A stretch of 55,517 bases of DNA from Gnomoniopsis sp. IMI 355080. Taxonomy: Eukaryota > Ascomycota > Sordariomycetes > Diaporthales > Gnomoniaceae. The stretch lies in NCBI GenBank assembly GCA_027946555.1, contig JAPEVC010000228.1:1-55517 (forward strand), given 5' to 3'. Positions 10,794 to 22,154 of the stretch are shown in pieces. The notes under the pieces are model-generated. The model was not told the DNA's origin. It ran no database searches and was given only the letters and a program-made list of their open reading frames with translations. A program made the position numbers and the translations under genes. Numbering within the stretch: position 1 is the first letter of the stretch; each line of letters starts with the position of its first letter.

Positions 10794-13125
10794 ATGAAGT
10801 TCTTCAGCAGCAGCAAGAGGCAAACAAAAAAGTCCCAGTCCCACCAGGAGGACGACCCGCAACCCAAGACCCAGCAGCAATACCAGCACCACTACCGCGA
10901 CCTGCACCGAGACCGCTCCAGAGACGACGACGACGACTTGCCTCAGTACTCCCGCTCCGTGCCCGAGTCCAACTCGCCTACGAAGCCGCCCGCCGCCCCC
11001 TCCAAGGCTAAACCCGCCTCTGTGTCGCCCACAAAAAAGTCCGCCCGACCCGCTTCGGCGGCAACCAACTCCTCCACCACTTCCATCCCCAATCAGAAAC
11101 GCTCTTCCCGAAGCTACATCAGAGCCTCCTCCGACCTGGGCAAGTCTTCCTCTTATCGCAAAAAGACAATTGACCCCGACACCCACCCTCTGAACCTGCA
11201 CCCCGACGAAATCAGGAGGCTCTCTGCGCTGTCAGCCATGAGTGCCCGTGATTCTGTCGACAGGATGGACGTCGACCCTCCCAATGACGCCTCGACCCCG
11301 TCGTCGCCGTCCCAGCGAAAGCAGTCGCCGCCGCCTGCTACTGATCCCACGCCTGCCCAGACGCCTCCTGCTGCTACCAACGGTTCGTCGTCGCCACAGA
11401 AAGAGGATGCCCCAGCTCCACCCCCTCACACGACCGATCCTAACAGCCCGCCCCCCACTCCAGCCGATGAGGCTGAGGTCTTCAAGACACTGGGAAACAA
11501 GTTTTTCAAGGAGAAGAATTATAAGCGGGCCATCGAGGAGTATACCAAAGGTAAGCTTCCATCGACATTGACTTTCTTTCTTTTTCCTATTTTGAGGCGC
11601 CTGTTCTAACAAAGACGAACTTTCAGCCGTTGAGCTGCAACCGGATTCAGCCACCTTTTTGGGCAACCGGGCGGCGGCTTACATGGCCGATAGTCGAAAT
11701 GAACTTGCCCTCGACGATTGTAAGCGCGCTGTCGACCTGGATCCCCACAATCCCAAGATCCTTCTACGTCTCGCACGTATTTACACCAACCTCGGCCAGC
11801 CTGATGAGGCTATGGTCATGTTCGACCGAATCAGTCCGCCTCCATCGGCCAAGGATATGCAGCCGGCCAGGGAAATGCTGCAGTATATCAAGTCAGCACA
11901 GCAGGGTCTGGAGGCAGGTAGTGGCTCGTCTATGGTGTTGCACGCTCTCGACATGGCCGATAGACTGCTTCCAGCAGGACAACGGAAGCCAAGAAAGTGG
12001 CAGTTGATGCGGGGTGAGGCCTACTTGCAAATGGGCGGTGAGAACAACCTGGGAGAGGCTCAGAATGTTGCCACCCAGCTGTTGAGAAGCAACAGCCAGG
12101 ACCCCGAGGCTCTGGTCCTTCGTGCTCGTGGGTTATATGGACAGGGCGACAACGACAAGGCACTAAAGGTTCTTCGCATGGCTATTGATTGTGACCCAGA
12201 CTTCAAGGCTGCCATCAAGTGGCTCAAGGTCATCAAGAAGTTGTCCCAGCTGAAGGAGGAGGGTAATGCTGATTTCAAGAGCGGCCGGTGGCAGGCTGCC
12301 ATTGATAAGTACACAACTGCCCTCGAGGTGGATCCTGCGAATAAGTCGACCAACTCCAAGCTCCTTCAGAACCGTGCCCTCTGCTACAACAAGCTCAAGC
12401 AATACGAAAAAGCCATCGCAGACTGTGAAGAGGCACTGCGGCTCGACTCTAGCTACACCAAGGCTCGCAAGACAAAGGCGACCGCTCTTGGTGGTGCTGA
12501 GAAATGGGAGGAAGCTGCCCGCGAGTGGAAGGCGATTGCGGAAGCTGACCCATCCGATATGGCTGCAACAAAAGAGGCGCGCAAGGCTGAGCTTGAGCTC
12601 AAGAAGAGCCAGCGCAAGGACTATTACAAGATTCTTGAAGTTCCCAAAGATGCAGATGAGACCACGATCAAGAAGGCCTATCGCAAGAAGGCTATCCAGT
12701 ATCACCCTGACAAGAACCCTGGCAATGCCGAGGCGGAGGCCAAGTTCAAGGACATCAGCGAGGCCCACGAAACGTTGAGCGATCCTCAGTAAGTTTACAG
12801 CCAAGCACACATGTATACTGGGTAATTTGTTACTGATACGTTCAATAGAAAACGAGCTAGGTACGACGCGGGTGATGACATTGACATGGGCGACATGTTC
12901 GGTGGTGGTGGTGGCGGCGGCTTCGGTGGCGGCGGTGTTCCCATCGACCCCGAGATACTTTCCCAGCTATTCGGTCAGTCAGGCGGGTTCGGCGGTGGTG
13001 GCTTTGGCGGTGGCGGCGGCTTCCCCGGAGGCGGTTTCTCTCAAGGCTTTCCCGGTGGTGGCGGTGGTCGAGCACGTGGTTTCCCGGGTGGCTTTGGTGG
13101 CCAGCAAGGCTTCCACTTCGGATGA
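10794..13125 (+). CDS. TPR- and DnaJ-domain co-chaperone (DNAJC7-like)
   Basis: Three exons, 10794..11550, 11627..12788 and 12849..13125, encode 731 residues. Introns of 76 and 60 nt start GTAAGC and GTAAGT, and the joins give clean family sequence. Residues 1-220 are a disordered Ser/Pro-rich region. TPR repeats run from about 226 to 570 (TLGNKFFKEKNYKRAIEEY is the first). A J domain follows at about 584-650 with the HPD motif at 612-614, then a Gly/Phe-rich tail. TPRs bind the C-termini of Hsp70/Hsp90 and the J domain stimulates Hsp70 ATPase, so the protein should pass clients between the two chaperones, as human DNAJC7 does. The reading frame stays open for 112 codons after the UGA (see findings). 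Sec63, another J-protein, is the next gene downstream. Confidence 0.92.
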
Positions 13126-15075
13126 CAAGGGGCCGAGGATGACGAGGGCACCAGCACATCAGCCTACTCCTCCGATGATGGTGACGATGAGCAAGCAGAT
13201 CAGAGACGAAGGGGAAGAAGCCGTGAAAGTGAACAGAAAGACAACGGCAAATACAGCAAGAGCTCGGAACAGTGGTGGCGTGCTGAGACGGAGGCGTCTG
13301 CGTTTGCGCGTGATACGCAATTGCAACAGCTCCGCCAAATTGGCATGGTCATTTTAGCAGCCGTCGTCCTCCTCCCCCCGCAGACCGTGAAGCTCTTGGT
13401 GTTGGTGCTCGGCGCAGCATATATGTTGAGGTTGATCATGCGAAGATATGGGGCCATATCTTAGAGAGAAGAAGGAACCTTGGCAAGAGAGAACTTGGTG
13501 AGCTCAGAAGCCTATTTTGCGGGCGGCCCAGCCATTGGCATTGTGGATAGGTGGGCCTGCTGCTTATTGTTTGCCCGCCTTTTCTTTGTTTCCCTGTTCT
13601 CGGTTTTCATTACCCGCTGCATCGTAGATGGTGCTCTGGCGTTGACAAAACGTGGAGAGGACGTTTCAATTGCGTCCATCTGTATCTGCTCTGGTTCCTT
13701 ATATCGCAGGAGCGGGGGCTAGCTTGCATCTAATCATCAGACTTGTTTTAGTATTTGTGTGGGATTATACAGATAGATAGCCTGATGAGCTCAATGCCAG
13801 GAATATGCTGGAGATGATGTTTGGCTAAATGTGTGAGTGACCGAGTGTGCTATCATAGAACTGTCCCTTTCGCTGTTTGTAGCACGCAACATATCAACAC
13901 GTCTGGCTTTCATTTTGACACTTTCCGGGGGGGGGTTGTCCCTGTCAACATTTATCTAGTACAATACTGAAGTATCCGTGTATGCTTTTAGGCTACTGGC
14001 CTCTTCCCTGATATGATATGAGGTGTCTGAGTTGCTACACTACATCTTTCATTTCAGAGCACAGGTCAGAGACTACGTATTGTTTCGCGGGGAGGAAGGA
14101 AAGAGTTGGCCATTATGCGCTATACTTGACATAGTGGGCTCTTGAACATGGCATACGTACGGTACTGTCACGGGTATGACCATGACCTGAAAAGAAGTTG
14201 TATCACACATCAATATTGGATTTCCAGCAAAGGCTACTAGAAGAAGATGAAAACTCCCGCCGTGATTTAGACCATTATTTGCAGTCAGCTTACTCTGTAT
14301 ACCTACTAACGTTGTCTCTTCGAGTCAGCACTGGCAGTAGAGTCGAGCCAACGGCTTCAGTTTACAAATTCCCGAAAGGAAGAGATTGAATAAGACCTGC
14401 AGAGTTGATTTGATTCGTTATGAGGTAGACCAAGTGTTGTGTATACCAAGTTCATGGGCAGAGATATTCTGGATTTGTATAGAGTGCCCAGGTTAGGTAC
14501 AGACGGATATCTACCTAGTACTGCAAATGACAATTCAATTGAGGCTGATATGCAGTTACTCTGGCTGTGGCATGACAGGGATGCAGTGTGAGCCTTTGTC
14601 CCCCCCTGCCCCTCCAACCCACCTGCCACCCTCTTCAGCCCCAAACCCCAAAGAACCTTGAGTTCATCACTAGCGCCCGCTAGGCTCGTGCTTGTGACAA
14701 TGAGGCCACTTCACTTCCTTATCCCTGCCACCCTAACTTTCCAGGCCACCTGGCTCTTCAAGGTTTCGATTGCAATAAACCGGCCCCTGCAACTTCAGTG
14801 TCGTCGACCTTCATCATCACCAACTTCTTCTTTCCGGACCCAGTTCAAGCCACCTGTCAAAGGTCGCATGCAGGAGGGCCATTATTTCCTTTTCGAACCT
14901 TTGGGACTGTCTTGCAGTATCGCTCATTTAACTGTCTGGGACTGATACCAACTTGTCCATTATAAATTTCCTCTGTTGCGACTTGCGACCCACCTCGTGT
15001 CGCTACCTTCTTTCGTAAACCGAGGCCGGTGCGCACTTCCAACTCTTGAGACCGTCACCACATGTTCTGTTCATC
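13126..15075. other. Intergenic with open extension frame, then SEC63 promoter
   Basis: The first part (13126-13461) is an uninterrupted continuation of the TPR-DnaJ reading frame beyond its UGA, ending at TAG 13462-13464 (see findings). The rest has no recognisable gene. A run of nine or ten G lies near 13926. About 14650-15070 looks like the 5' leader of SEC63. Confidence 0.5.
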
Positions 15076-17383
15076 ATGAGCTCCGACTACACATATGGTA
15101 CGATTCTTCCATCGCTGGGCTCTGCAGCTGTCCAAGGACCACCACTAACGCTTCCTAGATACTGAGGGTAACCTCTGGCCCTTCTTCGCCTTCACAGTCA
15201 CCTTCATCGTGACCATCCCCTCTACCTATGTCCTGACCAAGAGCTGGTTCAGCGACCCCACCAAGAAGTTCCCTCGAATTCAATCCGATTATAAGCACAA
15301 ACATGCCGACCTTGTCACCTCACAGCGGAGCAAGGAGCGAACGCAAGGTCGGCGATGGCTGTTGACCTTGTTCGTGCTGCTTGGCTTTGCTGTCATGATC
15401 TATACTGCCTACCTGATACATTTCGTTGAGGCGGAAACAATCAACCGGGTGTGGAACCCGTACGATATTCTTGGTATCTCAGAGGTTAGCGCCCTATCCC
15501 AAGTAGCCACTGCTTTTGCTCGTGCTAATACAGCTACGTAGTCTGCCACCGAGAAAGCCATCAAGAGCCACTACAAGAGAATGTCGCTCAAGTTCCACCC
15601 CGACAAAGTCCGACCCGATGCCTCCAAGAACGAGACGATCGAATCCTTGAACGACCGCTACGTCGAGCTCACCAAGGCGTACCAAGCACTGACAGATGAA
15701 GAGGTGCGCAACAACTATATCCAGTACGGCCACCCTGATGGTCGCCAGAGCATGAAGATCGGCATCGCCCTTCCCCAGCTGATGATTTCCGATGGCAATG
15801 GAAAATACGTCGTGCTGGTCTACTTCTTATTGTTCGGCGTGCTGCTTCCCTATACGGTCGGTTCGTGGTGGTACGGCACGCAGGCTCGCTCGAAAGAGGG
15901 TGTCCTCATGGAGAGTGCCAACAGTCTCTTCAAGGAATACAAACCTGACATCGATGTGGGCGGCGTCGTCGCGGCGCTGAGCACGGGCAAGGAGTTCCAA
16001 ACGGTCCTCAAGGGAGACAAGGCAGATGCGGGTTTGGCAAAGATCGAGGCGCGCATACTGTTCCCTGATGGCGAAGTGCAGCCGTATGCTGCGGGCTTGT
16101 CTGTGAAGGATAAGGAGAAGCTGGAAGATCTCGACCACGGCGTGCGGCGAAAGACGCTGGCTTTGCTTTGGGCTTACCTGGGACGTATTGAGCTGGAGGA
16201 CCCTGCACTGGAGAAGCAAAAGTTCGAGGTCGCGCCCATTGCTGAGTCGCTCATCAAGTCTTTCAACTCGATCACCACCGCGTACCAGATGACGGCACCT
16301 ATTCTCGCCTCCTTCCACGCCACGCAACGAATCATCCAAGCTTTGGCTCCCGAGGCCTCTCCTCTTCTCCAGCTCCCCTACGTCACTCCCGCGATCGCAA
16401 AGGCCATCGAGGGCGGGTCCAAGACACCTTTCACCCTGCAACGACTGATGGATCTACCTGATGCTCAAAGGCGACAGCGCGCAGTTGGCGCTGGTCTGTT
16501 GAACGAGGAGCAGTACCAGTCTGCCGTGAGCGTGGCCAAGCAACTTCCCTATTTCCGCGTCGAGAAAGCTTTCTTCAAGGTACAAGGCGAGAGAAGCATC
16601 ATCCCATCTTCCCTGGTACAGCTCGTCGTCAAGGGTCGCATCATCCCTCCCGGTTCCGAGAACGTCCCCGAAGTCGACGAGCTCGACCTCGTCGACATTG
16701 ACCCTGCAGAAGATGACCTGGACGCTATCCTTGGCCGCAAGACACGGACAATCAAGGGTGCTGATGGCAAACCGATTACCGTCGGTGATGATATTCCCGT
16801 TCTGCCTCCTCTGGCCTTTGCTCCGTACTTCGGCCGCGAGCACTCCCCTCGATGGCACGTATTCCTCTCGGACAGCAAGCAGGGCAAGATGGCCGTGCCG
16901 CCATTCACCTTCCACGCATTCGACCAGCCCGTCTTTGAGAAGGACGGCAAGACGCCTACCTACAACGTTGTCATGTTCAAGGCACAATTCGCTGCGCCAC
17001 CGGCTCCCGGACACTACACCTTTGTGATGCACGTTGTGTGTGATAGCTATGTTGGCTTCGATACCAAGATGGAGGTAACACTGGTGGTGGAAGATGCCGC
17101 CAAAGCGGCGCAGATGGCTGAGGAGGATGAGATTAGTGAGCCTGATGAGGGTAAGTTCTACTCCAGAAAGCCTGAAGATGGGTATCAGCTGTCTAACAAG
17201 GTAACTGCAGATTCGCTTGCCGGCATGATGAACGCTGCTAAGGGTCAAGCACCACCTCCAACCACCCGGAAGCGACCTGCGGCTCGGGCTGCCGCAGAGG
17301 AAGATTCTGATGAGGAGAGTGGCACGGATGAGGAGGTTGACGACACGAGCGCCACTAACACCGACACCGAGCCCGAGGACTGA
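15076..17383 (+). CDS. SEC63: Sec63, ER translocon J-protein
   Basis: Four exons, 15076..15097, 15159..15484, 15542..17150 and 17211..17383, encode 709 residues. Sec63 recruits the ER-lumenal Hsp70 (BiP/Kar2) to the Sec61 channel for post-translational import. Membrane segments lie near residues 12-30 and 80-102. The lumenal J domain follows, with HPD at 135-137 (in LKFHPDKV), and a third segment lies near 195-215 (VVLVYFLLFGVLLPYTVGSWW lacking its last residues fits within it). The large Brl/Sec63 region follows. The C-terminus is a strongly acidic tail, which in yeast binds Sec62. The first exon codes for only seven residues plus one base. The last intron is 60 nt, a multiple of three without an in-frame stop, so its retention would insert 20 residues. 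I call it spliced because it has GTAAGT, a CTAAC branch site and CTGCAG. Confidence 0.95.
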
Positions 17384-19268
17384 GTGCTAGAGCCATGTTG
17401 CTAGTTTGATTAAGTTGTATGAAAGAGTAAATCATACTCGTGCAATGGCTGGGACGTACAACATAGAATCAAAAGGATCACTACGGATAGGAGTTCTTTT
17501 TGCATTCGATGTGGCGTTGCCATTCGCCTCGTCGACACATTAGCATTAGGCCTTCGACATCTGGGCCGGCTTGAGTGGTGGTTAGTATCTTAAGCTCAAT
17601 GTATACCCTTCTTCTACAGAAAGTAGATGTCCTTTGTGGAGCAACGCCGAAAGATGAGTACGGCATTTTTGGGGGCAAGGAAGACTGGCGTTGGGGGATG
17701 TAATGAATCGTTTTCTTGGCTTTCGAGATTGGAGTTGCGATTGAAAAAAAAAATCACCAGTGTGAGATAGTATAGATCCACACTTGTTTCTGGCTTGACA
17801 TAAAAAAAACCAAGAAATACATATTTGTACAATTTGCGGCAGCCTCGTTGCTCACTCGATGGCTGGCTTCTGAATTTCCCCCACAACCTTCCACTTTACC
17901 AAGGTATGGGCTCTTGGTCATCTCAAGAGAAGGAAATGTGACTCTGAGCTCTTGGTTACAGCATCCCATGCTGTTCTTGTACACCAAGTAGGTTATGGAG
18001 TTGTAAAACTAATTTTGGCTTTCACCACCACAACAGACACGTTGGGGATCCCATCACAGGGAGTAAAAAAGGCAGGGTAAGGTCACTAAAAGACAATCAA
18101 CAAATAAACCAAATATATCGTCATGATCGACTCACAGATTTTTCAAGAAAAGTCTAAAACAAGAATGACTTTGACTTCCACACGGAACGGTTCGAGCGCT
18201 GCAGTGAGACCCCTCTGCAGACCTCCGGGCTCTGGTCGTAAGTCTATCACCTCATGGCCATTCCATATTCTCCAAAGGGCGTCAGAAATTACAGAATTAA
18301 TGTCTACGAACACAAGTTTCCAGCCTTTGGAACTATTCAAGTGGATGGGAGCATGCGCGCCAGCTCCGGCGAAAGCAGTCCAAGACACTCGTACCAATGT
18401 GGTAGCACCAGCGAGAAACATTTGCCTGGACTATTGGACTTTTACCCGAATGTCACACATGATTTCAGTGGAATTGAGGCTGCCTGTAAATGTGAATCGA
18501 TTTGTTTTTGCCAAAGAGTAATGCGAGAGGATTGATTTTTTGACAGTAAGTAGCCCGTAAGAAGTCGATCCGTTACCCAGCCATGCTCGGACACAGAGAC
18601 ACAGCAATACAAAGCTCAGGTGGACTCAGACTTCTGCGGGTATCCATACTAGACAGCTTTTCTATTGGCGCAAAGTCCCAAATGAAGCGTTGGTTTGCAC
18701 AACAAGGCGTCTGGAGATCGATGGAAAGGGCGGATCGGGCAGCATCAGTGGCGGCGAGGCTTTTCTCTCCGACATGAGACTGTGATTCCAATTATGCTGA
18801 TATAGTCCCGCTGGCAACATATAAAATGTCAAAGAGGCCCGCCTTGAAGTGTTGATCGAACAAAGGAGTCGTCAGAGTGCGTGGCAATCTGCATATGCTT
18901 AAGTACAGGATGCGTATTGGCCTTCCCATGATCCCCGACCCAGCGATTCCATATTTTTGTTATTCTATTGCAGATTCGGCACCTCTAATGGTTCAAAGCT
19001 TAAGTTCTATTCTTTTAACTTGTTTTTGCAGGGGCTGAATCACCTGAAGTTTCTATCTTCCTCGCCGAGACTGTGATGAAGTAAGTAAGGTAGAGTGACG
19101 CAGTCAAGCAAAGCCTCAGTGTGCGACAGTATAGTAACAAGTCGCCCAGACAATCAGGGGGCTTTCTCTCGTTCATATGTGTTATTTTACCTCCGGAAAT
19201 TTTGACAGACAATCCAGTGCGCGTCGTGGCCCGTCGAGAATACCGTCTTCTCTACAATCACTCTAGCT
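17384..19268. other. 1.9-kb intergenic region SEC63 to GT32
   Basis: There is no gene I can support. Most of it is A/T-rich with short A runs. An island at about 18120-18535 is less A/T-rich and is open in several frames on both strands. One plus frame starts with ATG at 18123 (132 codons), one with ATG at 18254 (93 codons), and one minus frame covers 18421..18143. None resembles a family I know (see findings). Confidence 0.4.
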
Positions 19269-20268
19269 ATGCTCGCCACCCATCGGCTCCGAGTCGTTAA
19301 CAACTCGAGAGTATCAACACTCGTGATACTTGTTTTCGGACTGCTCTTCCTATACCCTCTTTGGGGATTCAAAACAAGATATGCTATAATGCAGCAACCC
19401 ATCGACGAGATGATCCCACAAAAGATCTGGTACAAACTTGGCTCTCAGGGGCTCAACAAGCAAGCGTCAATGTGGGCAGACGACTGTCTCGCGAAGAATC
19501 CAGGCTGGAGGTCAGAATATATGATGGAGCAAAAGTCTCACGACTGGGTCAAGAAGTCTTTCAGCAGCCGTCCAGACGTCATAGAAACCTACCAGAACCT
19601 CACCATCCCCATACTCAGAGCCGATCTGTTACGATATCTACTCCTTTATTCTGAGGGTGGAATATGGTTCGACCTTGATGTAGAGTGTGGCGACGTTCCA
19701 ATAGACGAATGGGTACCGCCGTACTGGAAAGCAAACACGAGTCTCGTTGTCGGGTGGGAGTTTGACGCCGGCCTAGCCAGCGATGTCTCCCATCAGATCA
19801 ACAGTTGGACAATCATGGCCCGGCCAAGGTCAAGACATATGATGCAGGTAATCGACTACGTCACGCAAGCCATCCACGACGAGGCGAGTGAGCACAGCGT
19901 CCCAATCTCGGAGCTAACGCTCCATATGGTCCCAGACGTGGTTGATTTCACGGGGCCAGCCAGGCTGACCAGGAGTTTGTTCAGAAGCTTAGAAAAGACC
20001 CTGGGTGGGAATATTGATCGTCGGGTTGTGCAAGGTATACTCGAGCCAAAGCAATTAGGAGACGTTGTTTTTATGCCGGGCTGGGCGTTTGCCGCAACGC
20101 AGGGAGAGTATCCGGAGGAGGATCGAGACAGAACGGGGCCTCAGTTGGTCATCCATCACTAGTAAGTGATTCATTGGGCTGTAATAACTTATCTTTTAGA
20201 ACGTAAAGCTGATCTTAGCTCGTCGAAGTTCTGGTTCATGGAAGAACGAACATGGCAGTGATCAATGA
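19269..20268 (+). CDS. GT32 (OCH1-like) glycosyltransferase
   Basis: This is a type II membrane glycosyltransferase of the DXD-sugar-binding (GT32) family. The short N-terminus is followed by a membrane anchor at about residues 17-34. The catalytic part has the family motifs IPQKIWY (near 49), LRADLLRYLLLYSEGGIWFD (118-135) and the metal/nucleotide-sugar DXD as DLD at 135-137. It would transfer a mannose or related sugar in the Golgi; the exact acceptor is unknown. I model two exons, 19269..20161 and 20229..20268 (310 residues), because the GTAAGT at 20162 sits on the apparent TAG stop. Splicing to AG at 20228 gives HHYSGSWKNEHG, matching the HHxxGSWK ending typical of the family. Read without splicing, the protein would stop after 297 residues at ...VIHH. 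An alternative acceptor at about 20217 gives a different tail. Confidence 0.8.
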
Positions 20269-20409
20269 AGTCCTAAACAGGCTTGTCGAATTCACTGTAC
20301 ATCGCTTAGCGAATAACATGTAGCCCACAACACAGAGAAAGGCTTGGACTCATCCAGATTTTTGGCCTAAGTATTCGGCCCATGAGGATAAAGAGGGTCA
20401 GCCAGTAAC

Positions 20410-21324
20410 TCATAACTTTCCCTTGACCAAATCAAAAGACCCTCCCCTTCCTTGGCCCTTGTCAAATCTGGCCGCGCCCTTAACGCCCTCCTTCTCAACA
20501 ATGTCTATACCATGTTGGTACTCAAACCGCAAGGCATCCGTCAAGCTCCTGGCCTCATAAACCCCATGGTATGCAGACCGCCGATCGGCCCTCATGCACA
20601 GCTGCGGGAACGCCAGCAGGCTTCTCGCAACCTTCTTCGCCTCCTCCACCACATCCGTCCCCTTGGGCACGACTCTGTTCGCCAGGCCCATCGCCAACGC
20701 CTCCTTGGCATCGACCGGCCGGCCCGTGAGAATCATGTCGAGCGCACGCCCGAGCCCCACCACCCTGGGTAGCCGCACGGTGCCCCCATCGATGAGCGGG
20801 ACGCCCCAGCGTCGACAAAAGACGCCAAAGATGGCGGTGGTGTCGCAGACGCGCAGGTCGGCGAGGAGCGATAGCTCCAGGCCACCAGCCACGGCGTGGC
20901 CGGATACCGCGGCGATGAGTGGTTTGGACAGCAGCATGCGCGACGGGCCCATCGGGCCCAGGATGTCTTGAAGAAGCTCTGCGCTGGGATCGGTCGTTGT
21001 GACGGGTTTCACCCGGGAAGTGAGAGATGTACGGCTGTTGTTGTTGTCACTGTGGAGAGCATTGGTGGATGGCGATGGCGTCGGTGACGCTGCGACTTCG
21101 TGTAAGTCGTACCCCGCGCAGAACGTTTGGCCACCGGCTCCAGTGAGAATACAGACTTTCTGGCTGTCATCGGTTTCGAAACGGCGGAAAGCTTCAGCCA
21201 GGAGTTTGGCCGTGGGGGAATTTACGGCATTGCGCACTTCTGGCCTATTAATGGTGATGAGCGTGATGCCCTCGGCTGACGGCTCGTAAAGAACAGAAGA
21301 AGGGTTCATGTTTGTGACAACCAT
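20410..21324 (-). CDS. Crotonase-family protein (enoyl-CoA hydratase/isomerase-like)
   Basis: This intronless gene on the minus strand encodes 304 residues starting at ATG 21324. The crotonase core is clear: the first oxyanion-hole region reads FCAGYDLHEVA and the second reads HAVAGGLELSLLADLRV, which keeps the Glu found in hydratases. At the place of the second catalytic Glu of classical hydratases the sequence is FCRRWGVPLIDGGTVRLPR, with no Glu but an Asp. It may therefore be an isomerase, a hydrolase or another CoA-ester enzyme rather than a standard beta-oxidation hydratase. An insert of about 35 residues rich in Ser/Thr/Asn follows the first motif. No clear mitochondrial presequence is visible, and the C-terminal GKL is only a poor match to a peroxisomal signal. 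The gene lies about 140 bp from the convergent GT32 gene. Confidence 0.9.
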   Translation of the reverse strand: MVVTNMNPSSVLYEPSAEGITLITINRPEVRNAVNSPTAKLLAEAFRRFETDDSQKVCILTGAGGQTFCAGYDLHEVAASPTPSPSTNALHSDNNNSRTSLTSRVKPVTTTDPSAELLQDILGPMGPSRMLLSKPLIAAVSGHAVAGGLELSLLADLRVCDTTAIFGVFCRRWGVPLIDGGTVRLPRVVGLGRALDMILTGRPVDAKEALAMGLANRVVPKGTDVVEEAKKVARSLLAFPQLCMRADRRSAYHGVYEARSLTDALRFEYQHGIDIVEKEGVKGAARFDKGQGRGGSFDLVKGKL

Positions 21325-22154
21325 TATGATTGATACTCGTTTGACTGCTTTCGGTTTTCCGCAGTTTGGTTTGTCACACCAATGACTTCTCCATCAAAAC
21401 GAGCAGGATGGTGAATTTGAAGCCCAACTATCCTACCTCATTGAGCAAGATATCAAAATTGGAGTTTGGAGAAGGAGATGTAGTGTAGTTATTTACGCCT
21501 AGGGCACTTCGAGATCAGCACATGTCCCGAGGTAACAAGAGTCAATTTTATTCGCGAAAACAATTACTAGTGTTGGTACAAGCATAATTTACAAGTTGTA
21601 CCAAGGCATGATAGTAGACGATGACAATGAAGATAAAGTCATTTCGCACCCCGTGAGGTTGCGGTGTATGGTCATTTCTCGCCGAATTGAGCAGATGCGA
21701 GCGGGCATCCTGTGAGAACGCGATGCCGATATATAAACCTGGATGTTGATCTATTTCCTTGAACACAGGAAGACCTCTACTAATAAACGTCCGATTGTCC
21801 ATGCCTGAGTTTCTGAAACTTGAACCCCCCCCCCCCAAAAAAAGAAGAAAAACCGTAAGATGCCTTGACGGCAAGAAAGCAAGCAGATTCGTTTGGTATC
21901 GAACCTTTGGTTCAAATTTGGTGCAGGAACACAAAGCTTACGTCGCGAACAATACTCTTGTTCCTGATGCTGCCGTTTCTTTCTTTGACATGAACCAATA
22001 GTCACTTTGCCAACCTTATTGACCTTTTGAGAGCTGTCCACCTGCCCTCGAACGCCTTTCCTGGATAGCAGAGTCGAAAAGAGCCCAAAGAATCCAACAT
22101 CTCATGTTCGAGTACCAGTACAATACACAAGTCACCTCTTCACCCAATCTTTCC
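21325..22154. other. Intergenic: crotonase promoter and 3' side of LCHN-like gene
   Basis: No gene is recognised. It contains a run of 12 C followed by 7 A (21825-21843). Otherwise nothing notable is visible. Confidence 0.5.
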
